Assembly: GCA_003661185.1 (NCBI GenBank)
Contig: QMVQ01000039.1
Span: forward strand, 1 to 10,482
Length of the DNA stretch: 10,482 nucleotides
DNA from: Candidatus Alkanophagales archaeon
Lineage (GTDB): Archaea > Halobacteriota > Syntropharchaeia > Alkanophagales > B39-G2
Reading direction: 5' to 3'
Shown here: one piece after another, positions 1 through 5,341 of the stretch
Numbering within the stretch: position 1 is the first letter of the stretch
How the letters are laid out: each line of letters begins with the position of its first letter
Notes under the pieces: generated by a model
Told to the model about the DNA's origin: nothing
Databases searched by the model: none
Seen by the model: only the letters and a program-made list of their open reading frames with translations
Position numbers and translations under genes: made by a program

Positions 1-1
1 G

Positions 2-127
2 AGATGCTTCGGGCACGAACAGTGCGCGACCGTCATCGATAAAATAAAAGCTATAGAGGGCGTCGAGCACGTGAGCACCCACCTCGTGCTCAGAACCTTC
101 AAGGAGGAGCCGTATGTGGGATTATGA
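2..127 (+). CDS. C-terminal fragment, possible Lrp/AsnC-type ligand-binding (RAM) domain protein
   Basis: The second forward frame is open from the window edge to a TGA at 125-127 and gives 41 residues; the 5' part lies outside the window. The pattern of an alpha helix (ATVIDKIKAIEGV), then GVEHVSTHLVLRTFKEEP, resembles the last helix and strand of the Lrp/AsnC (RAM) domain, where a 'GV..t.T..vl...K' tail is typical. It could be the end of a DNA-binding Lrp regulator or a stand-alone RAM domain; the fragment cannot tell. It converges on the HD gene with 34 bp between the stop codons. Confidence 0.5.
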   Translation, partial: RCFGHEQCATVIDKIKAIEGVEHVSTHLVLRTFKEEPYVGL

Positions 128-161
128 AAGCAAGCGCGTTTGCGGGCACAGAATGCAAAAA

Positions 162-1358
162 CTACCTTAACCCCAAGACACGCACCGCCGCCTTTCGCAC
201 ACGCTCTCTAACGGTCTCGGGTGCATAAACGCCGAGCCTCCGGCTCTCTTGAAACGCCCTTTCAAGCATGCTAACGACGACTGATACCTCGCTCAGGCTT
301 CTCACCTCGCCACCGACCAGGACTTTAGCCCGCCGCTCTTTTATTTCCTCGCTCTTTTGAACGTCGAGCAGCACGTACTCCGGGGCGACGCCAGCGACAT
401 CCGCGATCTCGGACTCCAGTTTCTTAGCTTTCGCCTCGTCGCTTAGCTCCCCCAGGATGCCCTCATCAAGCTCACGCAGCGGCATGTAAACTGCTCTTTT
501 AAAAAGCTTCCGCCGTTCGATTCTCATAATCATTTCCCGCGGGTAACCCCTGGCGTGCCGCATCCGCACGCACGCTTCGTAGTCGTCCATACTCGTCAAC
601 GAAGCTGCCTCAAGCTCGCCGCTCTCAATCATGCTCTCCAAACCTCTTACAAACATTATCTGGGCAATCCTACTGGTGTGGTGGTAATAAACGGTCGGAT
701 ACATCAGGAACCGTGAGAACAGCAAATACTCTGCGGGAGTTATTCCCTTCTCGTTTAAAACTAAGCTTCCATCTTGGAACTCAAGTCCTTGAATCAGCCT
801 AACGTTATCAATAACGCCGTAGGCTACGCCCGTGTAATATGAATCCCGGAGGAGGTAGTCCATCTTATCAACGTCAATCTCGCCGTTCAGCAGCTTCGAA
901 AGTTCTAAGTCGCTGCCCTTGACGTATTTTAATATTTTTCTTTTGTCTAAAGAATAATCTTCCAAGACCTCACATATTCCCAATTCAGAGCACCCAGACT
1001 CATGACTGCCAAAAATTATATCTTCGATATCTTCATGCCCCTTTCCGGTGTATTTTTTGATTAAAGGCTCCGTGACGTGCGAGAACGGCCCGTGCCGCAC
1101 GTCGTGAATCAGAGCGGCGACGAGCAGCTCTTTTTCGTCAGGGATGCCAAGCCGCCTCAGCAGCAGCGAGCAAAGATGGAACACGCCGAGAGCGTGCTCG
1201 AACCTTGTATGGTTCGCCCCCGGGTAAACGAGGTATGAAAAGCCGAGTTGTCTTATGCGGCGAAGCCTTTGCATCTCTGCAGTGTCTATGAGCGCAAGCG
1301 CCAGCTCGTCAACTTCTATGTAGCCGTGTAACGTGTCTCTTATTACCTTTGTGCTCAT
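162..1358 (-). CDS. HD-domain phosphohydrolase (COG1078/SAMHD1-like, putative dNTP triphosphohydrolase)
   Basis: The 398-residue protein carries the full metal-binding set of HD phosphohydrolases: H55 in TRFEHALGV, H85-D86 in LIHDVRHGPFSH, and D164 in GEIDVDKMDYLLRDS. The order and the IDVDKxDYxxRD signature match SAMHD1 and the bacterial/archaeal COG1078 group. Members hydrolyse dNTPs or other nucleotides in the cytoplasm; the substrate here is not visible in the sequence. The N-terminus (IRDTLHGYIEVDELALALIDT) is also typical of the family. The frame is open 64 codons further upstream, but the ATG at 1358 is preferred: an AAGGAGGC Shine-Dalgarno lies at 1364-1371 five bases before it, and the extra upstream residues are low-complexity and unlike the family. 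The gene stands alone, convergent with the fragment at the window edge. Confidence 0.9.
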   Translation of the reverse strand: MSTKVIRDTLHGYIEVDELALALIDTAEMQRLRRIRQLGFSYLVYPGANHTRFEHALGVFHLCSLLLRRLGIPDEKELLVAALIHDVRHGPFSHVTEPLIKKYTGKGHEDIEDIIFGSHESGCSELGICEVLEDYSLDKRKILKYVKGSDLELSKLLNGEIDVDKMDYLLRDSYYTGVAYGVIDNVRLIQGLEFQDGSLVLNEKGITPAEYLLFSRFLMYPTVYYHHTSRIAQIMFVRGLESMIESGELEAASLTSMDDYEACVRMRHARGYPREMIMRIERRKLFKRAVYMPLRELDEGILGELSDEAKAKKLESEIADVAGVAPEYVLLDVQKSEEIKERRAKVLVGGEVRSLSEVSVVVSMLERAFQESRRLGVYAPETVRERVRKAAVRVLGLR

Positions 1359-2029
1359 GTTTTGCCTCCTTCTCCTTTTGAGTTCAGACGATATTTGGTT
1401 TACGGACGATATTTGATTACGTTCGTGGACGTTAGGCTGCTTCGGCAGCGGCGCGCTCCGGGACGCCGCCCCACCACCAAACCACACTCGCAGGCAGCCC
1501 GCCCAGGAACGCGGTCTTAGGATTTTCAATAACGCATCGAACGTCATCAAACCCGAAGCTGCACGAACCTGCTACCAAGCTCCGATAACCGTCGGCAGCT
1601 CGTCACGTGCTTTAGCTCAGCGGTCTCACAAGACTTGATATTAGCGCCCGTGCGAAAGGCGTTAGGCGTCCCCGTCGGACGCCATCGGCATGTAAAACGA
1701 CACTCGCCATTTAAGCGTTAGCATCATACTTATAAAGTCCCACACACCTTCTCAAGCCTGAGGAATTAGCAGTGCCCCTTTTTAGAGAGGGAGCCGAACT
1801 TACGGCGAAGCTCGTAGCGTCGGATATCCGGCGGCGAACCGCACGTGGAACGGCGTCATCACGCTACAAATACCACCGAGCCATCTCGTGCCACCCGGCG
1901 ACTACCACACCCATCTCGGATGCCAGCACGAGCGACCCTTGGTGGGGCTCCAACACCATCACATCATGCACGGCGGGCTCAAAGAAACGCCAAACGTCAC
2001 TGTTTAACCTTTTCTTTTACGTCGGCAAG
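1359..2029. other. Region without a convincing gene; fragments and short ORFs only
   Basis: No ORF here is convincing. A 7-bp perfect hairpin lies at 1665-1683 (GGCGTCC, 5-base loop, GGACGCC). A near-palindromic TATA-like box, ACTTATAAAGT, lies at about 1728-1738 and could serve either strand. Rightward, a GTG at 1772 follows TGAGGA (1759-1764) and opens 95 codons to a TAG at 2057-2059; its first 25 residues look protein-like and the rest does not, and its end runs into repeat copy A, so it may be a truncated gene. Leftward, a 32-codon ORF (1612-1710) starts about 23 bp from the box. A minus-strand frame around 1873-2015 also reads protein-like (for example EMGVVVAGWHEMARWYL) but has no good start and ends in TAG. 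I see decayed sequence, not an intact gene. Confidence 0.4.
1387..1415 (-). promoter_or_regulatory. Tandem 11-bp direct repeat upstream of the HD gene
   Basis: GACGATATTTG (plus-strand reading) occurs at 1387-1397 and again at 1405-1415, a period of 18 bp, about 30 to 55 bp before the HD gene start. On the coding strand each copy reads CAAATATCGTC. The position fits either a regulator-binding site or A/T-rich promoter boxes. No regulator can be named. Confidence 0.35.
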
Positions 2030-2168
2030 TTCCACGAGAAGCGATACTTTTATATATAGGGTTCCAGTCGAAATGCAAACTCGAAGGAGAAGAGAGATTC
2101 CACAAGAGACGTTGGTTTTGAGCAGTGGAGAAGCCTCTGAAGACACCCCCCTTTGTTTCCACTGGAAC
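2030..2168 (+). repeat. Inverted duplicated unit, copy A (promoter plus small-ORF start)
   Basis: This 139-bp unit recurs in inverse orientation at 4359-4497 with exactly the same length. The first 60 bp (2030-2089) differ at one base, the last 27 shared bases (2140-2166) are identical, and the middle 50 bp have diverged without any gap. The unit holds a strong TATA-like box (CTTTTATATATAGGG) at about 2047-2061. The 108-bp inner part (2061-2168) also has imperfect inverted ends: GTTCCAGTCGAAATGCAAAC at the left against GTTTCCACTGGAAC at the right. The two copies point inwards and bracket about 2.2 kb. They could be a duplicated small gene with its promoter, or a MITE-like element. Confidence 0.85.
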
Positions 2169-2303
2169 TTTCCCACACCGCAAGATGATGGACTTCTTAG
2201 CAGATCGTTATGGAAACAAAGAAAATTAAGTATAACAAAAGATACAATGTCCAGGGGGGACCACAGCTCCCCCTTCAGTAATGTGCGTCTTATCAACTTT
2301 TAG
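2073..2303 (+). CDS. Small hypothetical protein, paralogue of the ORF at 4326-4454
   Basis: This 76-codon ORF starts at the ATG inside the duplicated unit, about 20 bp after the centre of the TATA box, so the message would be almost leaderless. Its first 31 residues align without gaps to the small ORF on the other strand at 4326-4454: both start MQTRRR and share GE.S.DTPLCFHW, with a conserved Cys and His. In the diverged middle, five of the nine residues that stay the same are encoded by synonymous codons (AGA/AGG, GAG/GAA twice, TTG/CTA, TCT/TCC), which favours a protein over a pure RNA or DNA element. After residue 31 the two proteins are unrelated, so this longer tail may be chance read-through; it covers a 6-bp GC hairpin (GGGGGA/TCCCCC) at 2255-2273. 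No known family is recognised. Confidence 0.4.
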   Translation: MQTRRRREIPQETLVLSSGEASEDTPLCFHWNFPTPQDDGLLSRSLWKQRKLSITKDTMSRGDHSSPFSNVRLINF

Positions 2304-2339
2304 CTCGATGGCATGAATTGTATCTGAATAAGGAGGGCG

Positions 2340-2408
2340 ATGGCACGTGAGCAGATTGTTAATAGCTTCAATTTGAGTGGTATGAAGGGCGTTTTTATAA
2401 GTTGTTGA
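2340..2408 (+). CDS. Possible 22-residue ORF or truncated gene start with a strong ribosome binding site
   Basis: ATG at 2340 sits four bases after a perfect AAGGAGG and opens 22 codons (MAREQIVNSFNLSGMKGVFI then SC) to TGA. The ORF ends just where base composition turns sharply to the A+C-rich minus-strand block. The clean ribosome binding site with a very short frame suggests the 5' end of a gene cut off by that foreign block, although a real micro-ORF is possible. No homologue is recognised. Confidence 0.25.
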   Translation: MAREQIVNSFNLSGMKGVFISC

Positions 2409-2569
2409 TATTTAATTATTCTGTGGTGGGTTTTGTGTCGGAGTGAGAGTTGGGAGGTGTTGTTTCTTCTTCTGATGATGCTTTTTTGATTTTGGAGAAG
2501 TGTGGATTCTTTGAAGGTGTTGAGGTCTTTGCTTGCTGAGAGGTTGAATATGAGTGTTGATAGTGTGTT

Positions 2570-2941
2570 TTAGATGGTGTTAACTCTGATCAGCAGGCTA
2601 GGGATTTTATATTTTCTTTGGTTGTTGTTAAAGTTTTGGCAGGCGCTTCTGTCCGGTCGGTCGTGCGAACACTCCTGCTCCGTAGCCGTATGCCTTGGTG
2701 TTTGCAGTCCATGGCACATATTATTTTTTCTCTTGCGCATAGTACTATGGGGCTGGGCTGTTGGTTTATGAGCCCATTGCGTAATAGCAGAATGTTTCGC
2801 CTGCGTGGGAATATCGCAGTTTACTCTTTTGTTTTTGAACTTGCAATATTGTAGGGCTGCGTGTGTTGTTGTGAAAAGTATTAGGAGAAGGGTTATTGTT
2901 AGGTGTTTGGTTTTCGTAATAATATTAAGTTTTTGTAGCAT
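2570..2941 (-). pseudogene. Putative secreted-protein gene, apparently decayed
   Basis: The ATG follows directly on the stop codon of the upstream gene (TAA then ATG, no gap), so the two look co-transcribed. The first 30 or so residues form a plausible signal peptide: basic start, a hydrophobic core (LTITLLLILF) and a TTHAA-like cleavage site, followed by QYCKFKNKRVNCDIP. Beyond that the reading frame turns into low-quality sequence. In the neighbouring frame the DNA reads AGETFCYYAMGS and, after several stops, AYGYGAGVFARPTGQK, which look more protein-like, so a frameshift plus stop codons is likely. The downstream 2409-2569 stretch continues the A+C-rich composition with a frame reading KKASSEEETTPPNS but no start. 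Family unknown; secretion is inferred only from the N-terminus. Confidence 0.35.
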
Positions 2942-3289
2942 TTAAAGGTTTTGGATGTCTAACATTGTGTTTGCGATGTTTTGGTTGAGGTTAGTCTTGA
3001 GTAGTTTTTTCGGTGTTTCTTTTATTATTTGACCTTGTTGGTTTAGAGTTATTGTTTTTTCGTAGGTGTATGTGTAGGGGGGATTGTCTGGTTCTGTCGT
3101 GAATTCTGTTTCTATGCTTATGGTGTATTGATATGTTATTTGTATTTGGCTGGTGTTGGTTTTTTGTGTGGTTATTTTGTTTATTATGTATGTTGTGTAT
3201 GCTAGGTGTTCTTTTCCTGTGGTTCCTAGTTTGTGTTCTTTGCTTATTTGTTGTTGTATGATTTTTTTTATTTGGCTTTGTGTGAGCAT
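2942..3289 (-). CDS. Hypothetical 115-residue protein with foreign base composition
   Basis: A complete small protein with no signal peptide. A helical N-terminus (SQIKKIIQQQISKEHKLG) is followed by alternating beta-type sequence (IQITYQYTISIETEF) and a TTEPDNPPYTYTYEKTITL stretch, then a polar C-terminus. The proline-aromatic loop and the regular strands look like a folded domain, but I cannot assign a family. The coding strand is very rich in A and C: by hand count G is only about 7-8 percent. Codons such as ATA, ACA and CAA dominate, unlike the argG cluster. Together with the adjacent decayed secreted-protein gene it forms a two-gene unit with zero spacing. The composition points to acquisition from a plasmid, virus or distant host. 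Confidence 0.6.
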   Translation of the reverse strand: MLTQSQIKKIIQQQISKEHKLGTTGKEHLAYTTYIINKITTQKTNTSQIQITYQYTISIETEFTTEPDNPPYTYTYEKTITLNQQGQIIKETPKKLLKTNLNQNIANTMLDIQNL

Positions 3290-3340
3290 TTTTGGTTAGT
3301 TTTTTATACTTTTATAAAAACCCGCCAGAAGCCCGCTGGT

Positions 3341-3433
3341 TTTAACCGGTGGATGGCGAGAAATATTAATAACTCTGGCGACGATGAAATATCAAGGGAT
3401 GTTCCCGATGACGCTCTAGATGTTCTGGAGTAG
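3341..3433 (+). pseudogene. Possible 3' remnant of an IS200/IS605-type tnpB gene
   Basis: The forward frame reads MARNINNSGDDEISRDVP and ends at a TAG at 3431-3433. An 'ARNI' motif about 25 residues before the end resembles the 'NAARNIL' tail that follows the last RuvC aspartate in TnpB proteins. No zinc finger or upstream RuvC motif is present, and upstream lies A+C-rich sequence, so at most the very end of the gene survives. The call depends on the structured right end found downstream. A TATA-like TTTTATAAAA at about 3310-3319 lies just before it. Confidence 0.3.
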
Positions 3434-3607
3434 AGGGAAGTGAAATAGGAAATAGTCCGTTGGATAAAGAGTTCGATGGGATGGGGAAGCGGTGAGTCCT
3501 CCGGCAGATGAGTCCGTGAGCGAGAAGCAGCGGGCGAATGCTGGAAGCCACCTATTTCAAAGGTGGTAATTTACTTGCTTTCACGGTATGAAGTGAAGTA
3601 AGTATTA
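3434..3607 (+). mobile_element. Right-end-like structured region of an IS200/IS605 (IS1341) element, omega-RNA-like
   Basis: After the tnpB-like tail comes about 110 bp of G-rich non-coding sequence, then GGAAGCC with a perfect 6-bp hairpin at 3548-3566 (CCACCT, loop ATTTCAA, AGGTGG), followed by GTAATTTAC. The order 'GGAAGCC - GC stem with a TTTCA-like loop - G(T)A.TT.AC' is what I know from the right ends of TnpB-type elements, where it forms the 3' part of the guide (omega) RNA. A second long imperfect hairpin follows directly (TAAT/ATTA, TTACTT/AAGTAA, TTCA/TGAA, loop CGGTA at 3584-3588). No intact transposase or nuclease gene accompanies it. Confidence 0.4.
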
Positions 3608-3941
3608 CGAGAGCTCATAGAAAAAAGCGACAAGAGCGTTTGAAGGGGAGGCGTTGGAAAGGAGGTAAAGGTCGCCTTACGTAGATAAGCTTATATTTCC
3701 ACATTCGACTACCGAAAGTGGGCTGGGTGGCGGCGAGAGAACTCTGCGTTGTATCGCTGACGAGCGGTAATACGGGATACCTACCCTTTTACGACGCAAA
3801 ACCGAACCCGCTGAGATGCATTCAGTAAGAACAGGATGTCCCAACATAAACATAAAGAGAGGGCGACTTATTTTTCGCATATCTCTGTGCTTAATTATAG
3901 CTCGATATTTGCCTAAGTGCGACGTATAACCTAAACCATAG
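3608..3941. other. Intergenic stretch, no gene recognised
   Basis: No convincing ORF on either strand. The GCGAC at 3627-3631 can pair with the GTCGC near 3670-3674, and an AAGCTTATATTTCC box near 3687-3701 resembles a TATA element. Short frames here have stop codons every few dozen residues. It may be flanking or interior sequence of the IS-like remnant. Confidence 0.4.
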
Positions 3942-4289
3942 TCAGATGTAATAATACATTTCTTCCTCCACAACTTCTTCTGTAATATTTTTGATTTTGT
4001 AATATTTGTTCTTGAGCACTACCTCGCCGTAATCGCGTTCGTAGTTCTCTATAATCCTTTTCATCCGCTCGTCAGCATCTTTAAGCTCCCCCTCAAAAAT
4101 CGGGAATTCCGTCCTCTCCATTTTCGCTTTCAGCTCCTCACTTGCTTCGAGGTAACATATCACATTCAAACCTCCATACGAAATGCACATGGCTACGCTC
4201 CTTCCATTTTTGAAGCTCTCCCTCACAATCTTTACTATCCTTTTCCTATCAAGTGGATTGTTCCTGAATTTTATCCTCTCCGGCAGCAT
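3942..4289 (-). CDS. Hypothetical protein, 115 residues
   Basis: A complete, charged, soluble-looking protein; no signal peptide or membrane segment. The N-terminal part has a basic helix (DRKRIVKIVRESFKNGR) and a hydrophobic strand (SVAMCISYGGLNVICYLEA). The C-terminal half is Glu/Lys-rich and probably helical, ending EEEMYYYI. No family is recognised. Codon use resembles the argG cluster and not the A+C-rich block, so it is probably native. There is no Shine-Dalgarno before the ATG; an A/T box (AAATAAATAAAAATG, 4322-4336 on the complementary strand) about 40 bp upstream would give a short leader. It lies inside the pair of inverted repeats, just inside copy B. Confidence 0.65.
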   Translation of the reverse strand: MLPERIKFRNNPLDRKRIVKIVRESFKNGRSVAMCISYGGLNVICYLEASEELKAKMERTEFPIFEGELKDADERMKRIIENYERDYGEVVLKNKYYKIKNITEEVVEEEMYYYI

Positions 4290-4325
4290 TTTTGGGACTA
4301 TGACATATTTGACATTTATTCATTT

Positions 4326-4454
4326 TTATTTATTTGGGGAATGGCATGATGTTGCAAGGCTCCAGTGGAAACAAAGGGGGGTGTCTTTGGAGCATTCTCC
4401 GTGCCCTAGCGCCCACATTTCCATTGGAAATTCGAACCTCCTTCGAGTTTGCAT
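4326..4454 (-). CDS. Small hypothetical protein, paralogue of the ORF at 2073-2303
   Basis: This 42-codon ORF begins at the ATG of copy B of the duplicated unit, about 20 bp after the TATA box centre, and ends at TAA. Its residues 1-31 match the copy A ORF without gaps: MQTRRR at the start, shared E, P, E and L in the middle, then GE.S.DTPLCFHW. The middle has partly synonymous differences. After residue 31 it has a short unique tail (SLATSCHSPNK). Cysteines at 21, 28 and 37 with histidines at 18, 30 and 38 could bind metal, which is speculation. The end of the ORF overlaps the likely promoter of the 115-residue gene downstream. Confidence 0.4.
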   Translation of the reverse strand: MQTRRRFEFPMEMWALGHGECSKDTPLCFHWSLATSCHSPNK

Positions 4455-4497
4455 TTCGACTGGAACCCTATATATAAAAGTGTCGCTTCTCGTGGAA
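4359..4497 (-). repeat. Inverted duplicated unit, copy B
   Basis: Inverse partner of the unit at 2030-2168, same 139-bp length. It holds the same TATA-like box (CTATATATAAAAG on the plus strand, 4467-4479) and the same imperfect inverted ends at 4359-4376 and 4447-4466. It begins 20 bp after the stop of the DUF5667-like gene. The 20-bp and 30-bp flanks beyond the units are unrelated, and no target-site duplication is apparent. Confidence 0.85.
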
Positions 4498-4516
4498 ATC
4501 TCTCACGGCATCTCCT

Positions 4517-5341
4517 CTACGCGCCTAATAACTTACTTTGTGCCTTTAATATCACTGCGAGGTCTTCCATACTTATCTTTTGGTCTTCAACAGCGTTAGC
4601 CACGCTCCTCAAGTCTTCTGCTTCCAAACACTCTAAATCTACAAATATAAGCTCACCTCTTCTCCCCCTTTCCAAATACACTTCTTGAGCGCTTGCGTTT
4701 ATCAGAATCACGTAGCTTCTTACAACGCGTCCTCTATCCCTTATCACGAGCGTCAGCCCCTCAGGATATACGTCAAAAATGGGGAATTCGACCTTTATGC
4801 TCGCATTCATGATTTTTTCCTCCAAAGCCGCCAAGATTGCAAGTTTTTCCGCAGTTCGCTTTTCTATTAAGGCGTTCGTCAAGTTTGCGACCTTGTCCAC
4901 GTCCTTTAAGACAGCATCGAGCGTTGTGGCGTAAGGCGTCAGCATGTCATAATGTTTACTTATCGTCTTTTGAACGTCTAGCAGCGTAAGTGTCGTGACT
5001 TCGCCCGTTAAAACCTCTTTCAGCTCGTCAAGCTCCGTTTCGTAAGCCTTTACTGCGGGCTCCACCTCTTTTCCTTCTTCCACTGCCCACAAAATTTCAG
5101 CAAGCCGCTCCTCGAGGTTTGAGAGGTGGGCGCTCACGAGGGAGTTGTCACCGAAAGCTCCGCAAATACGGCATTTGACGCCATCGAAATATAAATCTAA
5201 GGGATAGAGATGGGAGTTTGGGGTGATAATGCCGGTGGCGCCGGCGGTTGCGAGCTTGACGCCCGCGATTACGGAGACGAAAACTATCAATGCCACAATT
5301 AAAACTTTCCTTGTGTTCTTCTCCGCGTCATGCTCGCTCAT
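4517..5341 (-). CDS. Membrane-anchored DUF5667-like protein
   Basis: The 274-residue protein has a short charged N-terminus, one membrane segment at about residues 13-33 ([19 protein letters not shown]), then [16 protein letters not shown] and a helical region with [20 protein letters not shown]. The 'TP.S.LYPL' entry followed by 'ERLAEI....GK' is characteristic of DUF5667. The bulk is therefore predicted outside the membrane. Unusual for the domain is a CRIC pair (Cys57, Cys60) right after the entry motif. A C-terminal part from about residue 183 is strand-rich and unassigned. The frame is open 21 codons further upstream, but the ATG at 5341 fits better: it has a GAGGCGAGG upstream and overlaps the argG stop by 14 bp, so it is probably translationally coupled to argG. 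Function unknown. Confidence 0.75.
   Translation of the reverse strand: MSEHDAEKNTRKVLIVALIVFVSVIAGVKLATAGATGIITPNSHLYPLDLYFDGVKCRICGAFGDNSLVSAHLSNLEERLAEILWAVEEGKEVEPAVKAYETELDELKEVLTGEVTTLTLLDVQKTISKHYDMLTPYATTLDAVLKDVDKVANLTNALIEKRTAEKLAILAALEEKIMNASIKVEFPIFDVYPEGLTLVIRDRGRVVRSYVILINASAQEVYLERGRRGELIFVDLECLEAEDLRSVANAVEDQKISMEDLAVILKAQSKLLGA

Noticed and set aside
1359..1550. 64-residue N-terminal extension of the HD protein
   Set aside because: It has no family resemblance, and a strong Shine-Dalgarno precedes the internal ATG at 1358.
1600..1685. tRNA-like GCTTTAGCTCAGCGG stretch
   Set aside because: Only a D-arm-like motif is present; no T-arm, anticodon stem or acceptor pairing could be found.
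1845..2072. Upstream extension of the small ORF of copy A into 1845
   Set aside because: Its Arg/Ser/Thr/Pro-rich translation looks like antisense or random sequence and lies outside the duplicated coding part.
2061..2168. CRISPR repeat-spacer-like pattern in the duplicated unit
   Set aside because: The ends are inverted, not direct, repeats, there is no second direct copy, and no cas gene is present.
3505..3531. 27-base stretch resembling a hammerhead ribozyme core (CAGATGAGTCCGTGAGC...)
   Set aside because: 22 of 27 bases match a well-known hammerhead, but the mismatches fall in the invariant core (U to A after the first C; GAAA to GAAG) and break stem II, so activity is unlikely and the match may be chance.
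3677..3973. 98-codon minus-strand frame
   Set aside because: It overlaps the end of the 115-residue gene, has no ribosome binding site or family resemblance, and lies over IS-like and intergenic sequence.
4326..4599. Plus-strand frame across copy B (conserved with the antisense of copy A)
   Set aside because: It runs antisense to the small ORF and the DUF5667-like gene; its aligned residues show less conservation in the diverged middle than the opposite strand.
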